45,613 nucleotides of DNA from an uncultured archaeon (GTDB taxonomy: Archaea > Halobacteriota > Halobacteria > Halobacteriales > Haloferacaceae), in assembly GCA_937138675.1 (NCBI GenBank), contig CAKZPG010000082.1, forward strand, positions 1 to 45,613, given 5' to 3'. A program made the translations under genes and the position numbers. Positions 33,882 to 45,054 of the stretch are shown piece by piece. The notes under the pieces were generated by a model. That model saw nothing but the letters and a program-made list of their open reading frames with translations. It did no database searches and was not told the origin of the DNA. Every line of letters begins with the position of its first letter. Position 1 is the first letter of the stretch.

Positions 33882-35180
33882 TCAGCCCGTGAGCGCCCCG
33901 TCGAGATCCGCAAGGATATCCGCTGGGTCCTCGATACCAACTGAGAGCCGAACCATGTCGTCGGTGACGCCTGCGGCCTGCTTTTCGGCGTCGGTCAGTT
34001 GCTGGTGGGTCGTGGAGGCAGGGTGGATGACGAGCGTCTTCGCGTCGCCGACGTTCGCGAGCAGCGAGGCCAGTTCTGCGTCGTTGACGAACGACTTTGC
34101 GGCGTTGTAGCCGTCGGCGAGGCCGAAACTGATCATCCCACCGTAGCCGCCGTCCAGATACTCGGAGGCGTTGTTGTGGGTTTCGTGGTCCGCGAGGCCG
34201 GGGTAGGTGACCCACTCGACCGCCGAGTGGTCGGACAGATGTTCGGCGACGATGACGGCGTTGTCGCAGTGGCGCTGCATTCGGAGTGGCAGCGACTCCA
34301 GTTTCTGGAGCGTGGCCCAAGCGTCGAACGGGCTCTGGGCGCTGCCCAGATCACGGAGGCCGCGCGCTATCGCGGCGTAAGTGAAAGCGGCGTCGCCGAA
34401 CCGCTCGGCGAAATTGACGCCGTGGTAGGCCGGGTTGTCCGCACCGATCTCCGGGAACTTGTCGTCGTAGTCGGCCCACGGGAACGACCCACCGTCGACG
34501 AGCGCACCGCCAACGGTCGACCCAGCGCCGTGGATCCACTTTGTCGTCGAGTCCCAGATGAGGTCGGCACCGTGCTCCAGCGGCCGGCAGAGATACGGCG
34601 TCGCGAACGTGTTGTCGACGAACAGCGGGACGCCGTTCTCGGCTGCGATCGCGCCGAGGCGTTCAAGATCCGGCGTGTCGAGCGCCGGGTTGCCGATCGT
34701 CTCGCAGTGGAGATAGGCGGTGTCCTCGTCGACCGCCTCCGCGTAGGCTTCGTAATCAAGGGTGTCGACGAAGCGAGTCGAGACCCCACGGCGACCGACG
34801 GTGTGTGTGAAGTAGGTGTACGTCCCGCCGTACAGCGAGGAGGAGGTGACGACATTGTCGCCCGCACTCGCGAGCAGGAACGTCGCGAGGTCCAGACTCG
34901 CCATCCCCGAGGCCGTACAGGCGGCGCCGATCCCCCCTTCCAGCGCGGCGATCCGCTCCTGTAGGCGCCCGACCGTCGGGTTCATGAGCCGGGTGTAGAT
35001 ATGGCCCTCCTTCTCGAGGGCGAACTGTCCGGCTGCGTCGTCGGCGTCTTCGAAGACGTAGCTCGTCGTCTGGTGGATAGGGGGCGCCCGCGAACCAGTC
35101 GAGGGGTCGGGGTCGCCGCCCGCGTGGAGCGCCCTTGTCGCGAATCCGGGTCCATCGTCGTCCGCTGACTCGTCTACCAT
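33882..35180 (-). CDS. metY: O-acetylhomoserine sulfhydrylase, copy 1
   Basis: PLP enzyme of the Cys/Met-metabolism (gamma-elimination) family that joins O-acetylhomoserine with sulfide to give homocysteine. The 432 residues begin with [20 protein letters not shown]. They show the PLP-phosphate residues TRLMNPTVGRLQERIA and CTASGMASLDLAT, the PLP aspartate in [13 protein letters not shown], the PLP lysine in [16 protein letters not shown], and the C-terminal HPASTTHQQL. A TATA-like ATTTAGA about 20-27 nt upstream suggests leaderless mRNA. It has its own promoter, separate from metX. Confidence 0.92.
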   Translation of the reverse strand: MVDESADDDGPGFATRALHAGGDPDPSTGSRAPPIHQTTSYVFEDADDAAGQFALEKEGHIYTRLMNPTVGRLQERIAALEGGIGAACTASGMASLDLATFLLASAGDNVVTSSSLYGGTYTYFTHTVGRRGVSTRFVDTLDYEAYAEAVDEDTAYLHCETIGNPALDTPDLERLGAIAAENGVPLFVDNTFATPYLCRPLEHGADLIWDSTTKWIHGAGSTVGGALVDGGSFPWADYDDKFPEIGADNPAYHGVNFAERFGDAAFTYAAIARGLRDLGSAQSPFDAWATLQKLESLPLRMQRHCDNAVIVAEHLSDHSAVEWVTYPGLADHETHNNASEYLDGGYGGMISFGLADGYNAAKSFVNDAELASLLANVGDAKTLVIHPASTTHQQLTDAEKQAAGVTDDMVRLSVGIEDPADILADLDGALTG

Positions 35181-35367
35181 GCCTGTGTTACAGAAGCCGT
35201 GGGTCTAAATCCCCACTAGGTCGCGATTACTGCCGGAATCTGTGACGCGCGCGGCCCGCATTCCGTTCACGCGTCACACCGCTCGTACACCACGAACTAG
35301 AGGCGAAGAGCGACGGAGGAGCGACCCGGCTCCGCGGGCCGGTGAGCGCGCGGCGTGAGCGACACCG

Positions 35368-35610
35368 ATGGCACGGTACATGCCACGGCGCCGACAGTTA
35401 ACCGGCGTGTTCGCCCTTCACCTCCCCCTCGCTACGGTCGGTGTCGTCGGCACGATCACCGGACTGCTCGGTGTCGGTCTGCTTCTCGGTAACCTCGTCG
35501 TCGCCGTCCGAATTCTCGTCTTCGACGCACCGCTCCGCGAAGCCGTGACGCTCGCCGCCGGCGCGGCGACCGGGGTGACGCTTGTCGGGGCCGTCGTCGC
35601 GCTCGTGTAA
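35368..35610 (+). CDS. Small membrane protein of unknown function
   Basis: An 80-residue protein with hydrophobic segments at about 16-46 (LHLPLATVGVVGTITGLLGV, LLLGNLVVAVRI) and 56-80 (EAVTLAAGAATGVTLVGAVV), basic at the N-terminus (MARYMPRRRQL). Third positions are G/C-rich, supporting this strand. A second in-frame ATG at 35380 is an alternative start. There is no family assignment. The 35181-35367 gap contains only the promoter of the divergent sulfhydrylase gene. Confidence 0.5.
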   Translation: MARYMPRRRQLTGVFALHLPLATVGVVGTITGLLGVGLLLGNLVVAVRILVFDAPLREAVTLAAGAATGVTLVGAVVALV

Positions 35611-35663
35611 GCTTGATGACGTCGGACTCAGTCTGACGGCCCGGGCTCTGCCCACACCTTACG

Positions 35664-35712
35664 GAAAATTCGAGGCGAAAGCCTCGCCCTTTAGCGCGGG
35701 GAGGATGTCAAG
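35664..35712 (+). mobile_element. Orphan right end / omega-RNA-like tail of a TnpB-type element
   Basis: GAAAATTCGAGGCGAAAGCC continues into TCGCCCTTTAGCGCGGGGAG and GATGTCAA. A tight hairpin CGAGGC-GAAA-GCCTCG (35671-35686) is followed by a second CCCT...GGGG stem, then TCAA (35708-35711). This is the order seen at right ends of IS200/IS605 elements, where the same bases form the 3' part of the TnpB guide RNA. No tnpA or tnpB frame is adjacent. The metX stop codon lies within its TCAA. Confidence 0.6.
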
Positions 35713-36943
35713 GCCGGTGTCGCGGCCCAAGTCGCTCCAGTCGGCCCGCTGCAGGCCGGCGGCGCCGGCCGGTCCGTTCGCGGTTCTCGTCTGCAGTGTC
35801 GGTCACCGCCCGTCCGGCCACGCCGTCGGCGAGAAAGTCCCGAACCGGTGGGCCGACCTTCCCCGGTTCGACGAGGAAGGCGTCGTGGCCGTGGTCACTC
35901 GACACGACGTGGTGGGCAACAGGTACGTCGGCGTCGCGGGCAGACTCGGCTAAGGCTTCGCTCTGCTCAACCGTGAAATGCCAGTCCCCGGTGAACGAGA
36001 CGAGCAGGAGTTCGCCCTCGAAAGCGGCAAGCGCCTCCGCATCGGTGCCGTAGCCCGCCGCGAGGTCGTAGTCGTCCATCGCTCGGGTGAGATAGAGGTA
36101 CGAGTTCGGGTCGAACCGGTCAACGAACCGTTCAGCCTGATAGTCGAGATACGACTCAACGTCGCGGTAGGGGAAGTAGGCGGCCGCGCGGTCAACCGGG
36201 AACGAGTCGCGGGTGGCGTCACGGCCCGCGGCGCGCCGGCCAAACTTTCGTTCCATCGAGTCCTTCGAGAGGTACATCACGTGGCCGATCTGACGGGCAA
36301 TAGAGAGCCCATCGGTCGGTCGGGGACCGTCGTAGTAGTCGCCGTCCTGCCAGTCGGGGTCGGTCGTGATTGCCCGGCGCGCGATGGCGTCCAGCGCGAG
36401 ACACTGCGGGTCAAGGCGGGCCGCGGCGGCGACAGGCACCACCCGCCGCACGTCGTCGGGATACGCTACAGCCCAGTCCAGCGCGTTCATGCCCCCGACG
36501 CTCCCGCCGACGACAGCGTGGAGACGTCCGACCCCGAGATCGTCGAGCAGTGCACGCTGGGCGCGGGTCCAGTCCCGCACCGTCACGGGCGGGAAGTCGG
36601 TGCCGTGTGGCTCGCCAGTCTCCGGGTCGGTCAACGCCGGTCCAGAGGAGCCGTAACACGACCCAGGGACGTTGACACAGACAACGTGGCACTCGGCGGT
36701 GTCGACGGCCTTCCCCGGTCCGACGACGTCGCCCCACCACGCGCGGGCCTGCCCAGCCTGCCCCTCGCCGAACTCACCGAGAGGAGCGACGTTTTGGCTT
36801 CCGGTGAGGGCGTGGCAGACGAGGACGGTCGGGTCCGAAGGGTCGCCGTAGGCCTCGTAAGCGAGGCGGAGGTCGTCAACTGACTCGCCGCAGGCGAACT
36901 GGAACCCCCCAACCGAGCGTGTGTCGCGGTCGACCGTCGTCAT
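35708..36943 (-). CDS. metX: Homoserine O-acetyltransferase
   Basis: It activates homoserine for direct sulfhydrylation. The 411-residue alpha/beta hydrolase has the nucleophile elbow [12 protein letters not shown] (Ser148), Asp320 in [10 protein letters not shown] and His353 in [13 protein letters not shown]. The family signature HALTGSQNV forms the oxyanion region. Its ATG overlaps the stop of the upstream sulfhydrylase by ATGA (36943-36940), so they are translationally coupled. The last 25-30 residues ([20 protein letters not shown]) are arginine-rich and unlike the acidic body, and the stop sits in an element end. The normal C-terminus may have been replaced. Confidence 0.93.
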   Translation of the reverse strand: MTTVDRDTRSVGGFQFACGESVDDLRLAYEAYGDPSDPTVLVCHALTGSQNVAPLGEFGEGQAGQARAWWGDVVGPGKAVDTAECHVVCVNVPGSCYGSSGPALTDPETGEPHGTDFPPVTVRDWTRAQRALLDDLGVGRLHAVVGGSVGGMNALDWAVAYPDDVRRVVPVAAAARLDPQCLALDAIARRAITTDPDWQDGDYYDGPRPTDGLSIARQIGHVMYLSKDSMERKFGRRAAGRDATRDSFPVDRAAAYFPYRDVESYLDYQAERFVDRFDPNSYLYLTRAMDDYDLAAGYGTDAEALAAFEGELLLVSFTGDWHFTVEQSEALAESARDADVPVAHHVVSSDHGHDAFLVEPGKVGPPVRDFLADGVAGRAVTDTADENRERTGRRRRPAAGRLERLGPRHRP

Positions 36944-38214
36944 AGCACCTCCGCGAGGTCCGCGCAGATATCCGCGGGGTCCTCCAGTCCGACCGATATC
37001 CGGACGAGTTCGGGGGCGACGCCTGCCGCACGCTGTTCCTCGGCACTCAGCTGTGAGTGGGTCGTCGAAGCAGGGTGGACAACGAGCGTCCGCGCGTCGC
37101 CAACATTCGCGAGGAACGATGCGAGGTCGACGTCCTCACAGAGGTCGCGAGCGGCGTCGTACCCCCCGGCGAGACCGACACCCACCATCCCGCCGTAGCC
37201 GTCGAGATACTCGTTCGCGGCGTCGTGGGTTTCGTGACCCGCCAGACCGGGGTAGACAACCCACTCGACTGCCGGGTGGTCAGAGAGATACTCGGCCACC
37301 AAGCGGGCGTTCGCGCAGTGGCGGTCCATTCGGAGCGGGAGCGTCTCGACTCCCTGGAGAGTGACCCACGCGTCGAACGGCGACTGCCCGGCCCCAATTG
37401 TTCTAAGCGCGCGGTAGCGGACCGCGGCCGCAAGCGGGGCGTCGGGGAACCGGTCTGCGAATGAGAGGTCGTAGGAGGGGCTCTCACCGCCGATCTCCGG
37501 GAACTTGTCGGGGTGAGCAGCCCACGGGAACGACCCGGCGTCGACGAGGACGCCGCCGACGGTCGTCCCGGCGCCGTGGATCCACTTCGTCGTCGACTCC
37601 CAGACAAGGTCGGCACCGTGTTCGACCGGGCGACACAGATGCGGCGTCGCGAACGTGTTGTCGACGAACAGCGGTGCGCCGGCGTCGTGGGCGACGTCCG
37701 CAAGCTCGCGGAGCGGCGGCGTCACCAGCGAGGGGTTGGCGACTGTCTCGCAGTGGACAAACGCGGTGTCGTCGTCGATGGCCTCGGCGTACGCGTCGGG
37801 GTCAAGGGTGTCCACCGTCCGCGTCTCGACGCCCCGGCGCGTGGCCATCGTCGCCAGATACGTTGAGGTGCCGCCGTAGCCGTCAGCGGCCGCGACTACG
37901 TTATCGTCGACGCCTGCGAGTAGACTCGTCGCCGCGTCGAAGGCGGCCATCCCAGAGGCTGTACAGACCGCGTCGGGGGCGCCCGACAGCGAGGCGATCC
38001 GGCGCTCCAGTCGCCGGACAGTCGGATTCGTGAACCGCGAGTAGATCGGCTCCTCGCTCTCCAGTCGAAATCGTGCGGCCGCAGAGGCCGACGACCCAAA
38101 CTCGTAGCTCGTCGTCTGGTGGATCGGCGGTGCCCGCGCGCCCGTCGCCACGTCGGGGTCGCCGCCCACGTGAAGCGCTCGGGTCGCGAACCCGTGGTCT
38201 CCGCCGTCGCTCAT
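36940..38214 (-). CDS. metY: O-acetylhomoserine sulfhydrylase, copy 2
   Basis: A 424-residue paralogue of the 33882-35180 gene. It shares [63 protein letters not shown], the PLP lysine in [16 protein letters not shown], and [10 protein letters not shown]. It lies directly upstream of metX with a 4-nt overlap, so this copy is the likely dedicated partner of MetX. Its substrate could be O-acetylhomoserine or, given two copies, O-acetylserine or a related thiol. A strong TATA box lies just upstream. Confidence 0.9.
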   Translation of the reverse strand: MSDGGDHGFATRALHVGGDPDVATGARAPPIHQTTSYEFGSSASAAARFRLESEEPIYSRFTNPTVRRLERRIASLSGAPDAVCTASGMAAFDAATSLLAGVDDNVVAAADGYGGTSTYLATMATRRGVETRTVDTLDPDAYAEAIDDDTAFVHCETVANPSLVTPPLRELADVAHDAGAPLFVDNTFATPHLCRPVEHGADLVWESTTKWIHGAGTTVGGVLVDAGSFPWAAHPDKFPEIGGESPSYDLSFADRFPDAPLAAAVRYRALRTIGAGQSPFDAWVTLQGVETLPLRMDRHCANARLVAEYLSDHPAVEWVVYPGLAGHETHDAANEYLDGYGGMVGVGLAGGYDAARDLCEDVDLASFLANVGDARTLVVHPASTTHSQLSAEEQRAAGVAPELVRISVGLEDPADICADLAEVL

Positions 38215-38231
38215 GTATAGTGCGCATAGAA

Positions 38232-38247
38232 CCGGATAAACTTATAA
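38232..38247 (-). promoter_or_regulatory. TATA/BRE of the metY-metX operon
   Basis: The minus strand reads TTATAAGTTTATCCGG, centred about 26 nt before ATG 38214. It is the most AT-rich stretch nearby and fits a leaderless promoter for the metY-metX pair. Confidence 0.65.
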
Positions 38248-38475
38248 CTACGAGTTCTGTGGCGAGCCACAGGCTGTATTCGGTCGCCGGCGCTCGCACC
38301 CGTTGTAGGTCCGGAGGCCGTGGTCGTCGGCGGAAGAGAGCAACTCACCCATCGGGTGGTCGGTAGGCGCGGGACGCTCTCCGGCCGGAGTGAGGCGGGC
38401 AACGGCGTGCTCGGCGCAGACGAGGTGGACGCAGACAACGCGCAGGCGACTACCCTCCGGCAGGGCCGTGACGAT
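38248..38475 (-). other. Open coherent frame without start upstream of metY
   Basis: The minus strand reads IVTALPEGSRLRVVCVHLVC, AEHAVARLTPAGERPAPTDH, PMGELLSSADDHGLRTYNGC and ends SPQNS at TAG 38250-38248. Codon usage looks haloarchaeal and the segment has patterned C/H residues (CVHLVCAEH). No ATG/GTG/TTG start precedes the coherent part, so it may be a truncated gene or use an unseen frame upstream. Family unknown. Otherwise the 38215-38514 gap holds only the metY promoter. Confidence 0.35.
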
Positions 38476-38514
38476 CGAAAGAGGTAGGTTCTGGCGTCCC
38501 CGGGAGCGCGATAG

Positions 38515-39003
38515 ATGGGAACGACTCCCACGGTCGACCTCAAGCTACGGACTGACGAGGCAGGCGACCTGTTCGCGCGGGGGACAGTCGGCGGGCACGA
38601 GGTACTCGTCTCAACGGCGGGCGACGGCCTCGTCGACGCCGAAGTGGACGTGTTCGTGCCGGTGGGCGGCGACACAGCAGGGACTGGGCCGGCGACGCTC
38701 GGCGAGGGCGCGGACCGCCGGATTGGCGGCGTCGAACTCCAGCATACCGACCGGCGAGTCGGGGTTGCCGACCGCCGGGGGCGACGGGTCACTCTCGACG
38801 CGAGCGCCGACACGCCAGCAGTCGGGGTAGCGATCCGGCGCGAGGACGGCGACTTCGACCACTACGTCGGTCGGATCGACGATACGGTGCGGCGCCTTCG
38901 GGTCGCCGAATCCGGCGTGACCTACGTGCGCGCCAGCTCCGTCGGCGACCGGACGGCGGGACGGAACGACTGGGAGCGGGCGTCAGAGGGCGGGCAACGG
39001 TAG
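38515..39003 (+). CDS. Haloarchaeal protein of unknown function
   Basis: A 162-residue acidic protein: MGTTPTVDLKLRTDEAGDLF, ARGTVGGHEVLVSTAGDGLV, VDVFVPVGGDTAGT, then a D/R-rich beta-like pattern (GGVELQHTDRRVGVADRRGR, VTLDASADTPAVGVAIRRED) and a polar tail. It looks like a beta-rich single domain with no membrane or signal segment. I recognise no family. Its stop is immediately followed by the stop of the convergent aminotransferase gene (39003/39004). Confidence 0.6.
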   Translation: MGTTPTVDLKLRTDEAGDLFARGTVGGHEVLVSTAGDGLVDAEVDVFVPVGGDTAGTGPATLGEGADRRIGGVELQHTDRRVGVADRRGRRVTLDASADTPAVGVAIRREDGDFDHYVGRIDDTVRRLRVAESGVTYVRASSVGDRTAGRNDWERASEGGQR

Positions 39004-40188
39004 CTACAGGTACTCGCGTGCGGCCGCCAGTCCGGCCTCGACGTCGACGTCCACGCCGGCGTCGGCCATCGCCTCGCCGACGACGCGGACGCCACGTTCG
39101 ACCTGTGGGCTCGTCAGCTGTCCCATATTCGAGACGCGGAATATCTGGCCGCCGAGGTGGGCCTGTCCGCCCGAGATGGAGACGTTGCGCTCGTCGACAC
39201 CGTCGAAGAGGTCGTCGGCGTCGTCGCCGTACACTTCGTCGGGGAGCGAGACGGCAGTGACGGTGTTCGAGTAGACCGTCGCGCCCCGGCAGTCGGGGAA
39301 CAGGTCCAGCCCCATCGCCTGGAAGCCGTCGCGGAAGGCAGCGGCCTGCCGGCGGTGGCGGCGGATGCGCGCCGGCATCCCCTCGGACTCGATCTGTTCG
39401 ACGGCGACCGCGAGGGAGCGAAACAGGGGGACGGCGCTGGTGAAGGGCGTCTGGTGCTGGTCGGCCTTTCGAATGTGCCAGTCGAGGTCCTCGTAGAACG
39501 GCGCGGACTCGCCGTCAATGCGGTCGATCGCCCGCGGACCGACGTACATCGCGCTGGTGCCCGGCGGCGCCGCAAGCGCCTTTTGAGCGTCCGTGATAGC
39601 GACGTCAACGCCCCAGTCGTCGACGTGGAAGGCGTCGCCGCCGATGCTGGTCACACCGTCGACGACGAACGTGACGTCGTGGTCGCGGGCGATCCGGCCC
39701 ACGCCGGAGACGGGGTTGAGCAGGCCGGTCGACGTCTCGTTCATTACCATCGTCACCACCTCGGTATCGTCGGTGACTGCGTCCGCGACAGCATCCATCG
39801 GAATCGACTCGCCCCAGTCGGTCTCAACCCTGGTCGACTCGGCGTGACGCTCCGCGATCCGGGCGAATCGCCGGCCGAACTTCCCGTTGACGAGCGACAC
39901 CACCTCGTCGGCCGGGCCGGCGAGGTTCGTGACCGCCGCTTCCATCGCCATCGTCGCGGTGCCGTTGAACACGAGTGTCTCGCCCGCGTCGGGGTCGTCG
40001 ACGGTTGACGCCCCGGAGAGCGACGACTCGGTGAAGACGTACTCCAGTCCGTCCTGTGCGCGCTCGTAGACGGTCTCGAACTCCGTGGACCGGTGTGAGA
40101 CCATCGGTTCGGCCATCGACTCCAGCACGTCGCTTGTGACGGGCACCGGACCAGGGTTGAGGAGCAGGAACTCCTCTTCGTCGTCCAT
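39004..40188 (-). CDS. Class V aminotransferase (serine/alanine-glyoxylate type)
   Basis: A PLP fold-type I enzyme of 394 residues. The N-terminus LLLNPGPVPVTSDVLESMAE, NGTATMAMEAAVTNL, VDGVTSIGGDAFHVDDWGVD and the PLP lysine in ITDAQKALAAPPG are typical of the alanine-glyoxylate/serine-pyruvate/phosphoserine group. With serA and serB in the same region and no recognised serC, it is a good candidate for the phosphoserine (3-phosphohydroxypyruvate) transaminase of this organism; that is inference. The start at 40188 (MDDEEEFLLLNPGP) follows the family. Confidence 0.85.
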   Translation of the reverse strand: MDDEEEFLLLNPGPVPVTSDVLESMAEPMVSHRSTEFETVYERAQDGLEYVFTESSLSGASTVDDPDAGETLVFNGTATMAMEAAVTNLAGPADEVVSLVNGKFGRRFARIAERHAESTRVETDWGESIPMDAVADAVTDDTEVVTMVMNETSTGLLNPVSGVGRIARDHDVTFVVDGVTSIGGDAFHVDDWGVDVAITDAQKALAAPPGTSAMYVGPRAIDRIDGESAPFYEDLDWHIRKADQHQTPFTSAVPLFRSLAVAVEQIESEGMPARIRRHRRQAAAFRDGFQAMGLDLFPDCRGATVYSNTVTAVSLPDEVYGDDADDLFDGVDERNVSISGGQAHLGGQIFRVSNMGQLTSPQVERGVRVVGEAMADAGVDVDVEAGLAAAREYL

Positions 40189-40298
40189 ACCCGCCACATC
40201 GGGCGCGAGTGAATAAAGCCGACGGGGGACGCACGCGATGACTAAACTACCTGCGAGGCGAGCGCGGGATAGCAAGGGGCGGTGGAGCGAGACGAGAA

Positions 40299-40585
40299 GT
40301 GAAGTACCTCGGGGACAAGCCCCGTGGCTTCGCCGTTTTGTCCGTGCCGTCCAAAAACGGACGGATGGACGCAGGCGAATTTAATTCCCCTCGACCTTCC
40401 CGACCCGGGTCGGCTGGAATTCACACCCGAACGCTCGGTGCGTCCGTGAGGGTCGGCGGCTCCACCCCGCCCGACAACACCCGTCTCACCTGCCGTAGCA
40501 GGGTGTTGAGAGGTGTCGCATTTCCCCGCAACTGCCGGCAGTTGCTTCGGATTACGGTCTTTAATCCACGTCGTAACTGTATTCA
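40299..40585 (-). mobile_element. Relic of an IS200/IS605 (TnpB) element 3' region
   Basis: The minus strand ends GAAGCCACGGGGCTTGTCCC then CGAGGTACTTCAC, a hairpin (stems 40307-40314 and 40320-40327) followed by TTCAC at 40303-40299. It is preceded by an AATTAAATTCGCCTGCG segment and structured repeats (GGACGG, GCCGGC, CGACCCGGGTCGG). This looks like the tail of a tnpB gene and its overlapping RNA. No catalytic TnpB motifs survive, and a minus-strand frame here lacks recognisable protein domains. Insert boundaries to the right are unclear. Confidence 0.55.
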
Positions 40586-40618
40586 ATAGGACGGTGACGT
40601 GCGTAATAAGCGTACGGC

Positions 40619-43031
<2,413 letters not shown>

Positions 43032-43212
43032 GACGGGGTGTTCGGGCCGGGGGAACGGGAAGCCGGCGATGCAGATAGTGGGCAGTCTCCCCGCCGCGCG
43101 GCTAGCGGGACGGCATCGGGACCGCCGGTGACCTGTTGCTGTTAATCGAAAGTACGGGTGCCGTCGTGCTGACGGTGCCGGGGATTCACGATACCCAGAA
43201 GGGCGTCGTGCG
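43032..43212. other. Gap between ligA and the ABC permease gene
   Basis: 181 bp between two convergent stops. No coding frame, tRNA or obvious T-run terminator is visible; only short GC-rich inverted repeats (e.g. GCACCGT...ACGGTGC-like pairs near 43160-43185) are seen. Confidence 0.4.
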
Positions 43213-44064
43213 TCAGAGGTCCGCCTCCTCGAACCGCAGCAGGCCGAGGAGCGGTGGGATCGCAATCCACGCGAGGAGCATCAGCAGGCCCGACATCTGG
43301 AGGCGCGGGCCGACACCACTTCCAGGGTTTCGCTCAAGGAACAGGCCGGTCCCAAGCGTTCCGTTCGTGACGAACTTGAACGCCCCCGCGGGGTTGAGCA
43401 GCTGGAGGACGCGGGTCGTCTGGTCGACCGTCAGGGGGATCCACCCAGGCCAGCCGACGAACGCCGAGAATAGCCCGAGTGACCCCTGAACTGCGCCGAG
43501 AAGCACGACGAACACGAGATAGACGGCAACAGCGGCAGCGATGGCCAGGCGGTCCGAGTCGACTGCCGCGGAGACGCCGACACCGACGGAGACGAACGCG
43601 ACGGCAAGGAGAACGACGAATATAATATACTGGACGTACGCGACCGCCTCCAGCGTGAACGTCCCGGAGAACAGGAAGACGAACGCCGGGATCGTGAATC
43701 CCACCACGAGCGCGAGGGCGAGCGCCGCCCCCCGGCCAGCAACCTTGCCGACGACCACATCGGAGCGGGCGTGCGGGAGCGAGAGCAGGAGCTTCAGCGA
43801 CCCGGACTCGCGCTCGCCGACGACGGCGTTGTACGACACCACGAGCGCGACGAGCGGAAGCAAGGTGGTGACGATGCCGTCCTTGATGGGAAACGCACGC
43901 AGCACCCGCGTCGACGAGAGCGTCGTGTCGCCCCCACCGAAGATGAGCGAGGAGACGTAGACAGCGGCGCCGATGAGCAGCGCGAAGAGAACGGAGAGGG
44001 CGATGAGCCACCGCGAGCGGATCGTATCCTCGAACTCCTTGCGGGCGACGACAGACCAGGTCAC
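43213..44064 (-). CDS. ABC-2 type exporter, membrane subunit
   Basis: A 283-residue permease with about six hydrophobic helices: residues 20-42 (LIALSVLFALLIGAAVYVSS), 62-80 (VTTLLPLVALVVSYNAVVG), 110-135, 143-165, 173-200 and a last one near the C-terminus (SGLLMLLAWIAIPPLLGLLR). The motif VVGERESGSLKLLLSLPHAR is typical of NosY/ABC-2 permeases. It is cotranscribed with the ATPase gene through a 4-nt ATGA overlap at 44064-44061. The exported substrate is unknown; there is no nosD/nosZ neighbour. Confidence 0.9.
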   Translation of the reverse strand: MTWSVVARKEFEDTIRSRWLIALSVLFALLIGAAVYVSSLIFGGGDTTLSSTRVLRAFPIKDGIVTTLLPLVALVVSYNAVVGERESGSLKLLLSLPHARSDVVVGKVAGRGAALALALVVGFTIPAFVFLFSGTFTLEAVAYVQYIIFVVLLAVAFVSVGVGVSAAVDSDRLAIAAAVAVYLVFVVLLGAVQGSLGLFSAFVGWPGWIPLTVDQTTRVLQLLNPAGAFKFVTNGTLGTGLFLERNPGSGVGPRLQMSGLLMLLAWIAIPPLLGLLRFEEADL

Positions 44065-44990
44065 GCCCGGACCTCCTGTGGCTCGTCGCCCTCGGTGTAC
44101 GCGAGAAACAGATCCTCAAGCGATGCCTCCTCTGTACGGAAGTTCTTGACGGCCACACCTGCCCCCTCAACGGCGTCGACAACCGCGGGTTTCGCGTCGG
44201 CGTCACAGGAGACGACTATCTCGCCGTCAACCGCATCGGCGCTCGATACACCCGAGAGCGCGCTGACCCCCGATAGGTCGACCGCGTCGGCCGAGCCAGC
44301 GACGTTCACGACCAGGCGCTCGCCCCCGTCGACGGCGTCGCGCAGGTCAGCGATACTGTCCTCGGCGACGAGCGACCCCTCGCGGAGGATCCCCACGCGG
44401 TCACAGACTGCCTCGACCTGTCCGAGGACGTGACTGGAGAAAAAGACGGTCGCGCCGCGTTCGGCCTCTGCGCGAACGATCTCGCGCATCTCCTTCGCGC
44501 CCGACGGGTCCAGCCCGGAAGAGGGCTCGTCGAGGATCAGGAGCTTCGGCTCTCCGACGAGCGCCATCGCCAGCGCGAGTCGCTGGCGCATCCCTTTCGA
44601 ATAGCCGCCGGCCTTCCGGTCGGCGGCGTCTGCGATGCCCGTGCGCTCCAGCAGTCGGTCGGGGTCGCCGTCGACGTCTTTTGACTCCATCGCGAACTCA
44701 ACGTGCGTCCGGCCAGTGAGTCGGTCGTAGACGTCGAACCCTTCGGGCAGGACGCCGGTCCGTTGTCTGACCGCAACGGACTCAGCCTGAGCGTTCCGGC
44801 CAAGCACTTTGACCGTCCCGGTTGTCGGGCGAACAAAGTCGAGGAGCATGTTGATCGTCGTCGACTTGCCGGCGCCGTTTGGGCCGAGGAAGCCGAAGAC
44901 CTCGCCCTCAGGGACCGCGAGGTCAAGGCCGTCGACCGCAGTGACGTCGCCGAACTGCTTTGTTACGCCGCGAAGGGCGATCGCGTCCAT
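44061..44990 (-). CDS. ABC-2 type exporter, ATP-binding subunit
   Basis: A 309-residue ATPase with Walker A GPNGAGKSTTINMLL (about 36-50), Q-loop region TGVLPEGFDVYDRLTG, signature YSKGMRQRLALAMAL, Walker B LLILDEPSSGLDPSG and the switch histidine in FFSSHVLGQVEAV. A C-terminal extension (about 210-309, VVNVAGSADAVDLSGV) is the regulatory domain typical of CcmA/NosF/DrrA-type ATPases. It pairs with the permease immediately downstream. Promoter not clear. Confidence 0.94.
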   Translation of the reverse strand: MDAIALRGVTKQFGDVTAVDGLDLAVPEGEVFGFLGPNGAGKSTTINMLLDFVRPTTGTVKVLGRNAQAESVAVRQRTGVLPEGFDVYDRLTGRTHVEFAMESKDVDGDPDRLLERTGIADAADRKAGGYSKGMRQRLALAMALVGEPKLLILDEPSSGLDPSGAKEMREIVRAEAERGATVFFSSHVLGQVEAVCDRVGILREGSLVAEDSIADLRDAVDGGERLVVNVAGSADAVDLSGVSALSGVSSADAVDGEIVVSCDADAKPAVVDAVEGAGVAVKNFRTEEASLEDLFLAYTEGDEPQEVRA

Positions 44991-45054
44991 GGGCTAGATT
45001 ACAGCCCGACCCACTAAATCCGTTCGTGACGCGAGCCAAGCGTCAGATCCGGGA

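Noticed and set aside
43213-44990. ABC pair as a nitrous-oxide reductase (Nos) accessory system
   Set aside because: Similarity to NosF/NosY is generic to ABC-2 exporters and there is no nosZ, nosD or nosL nearby.
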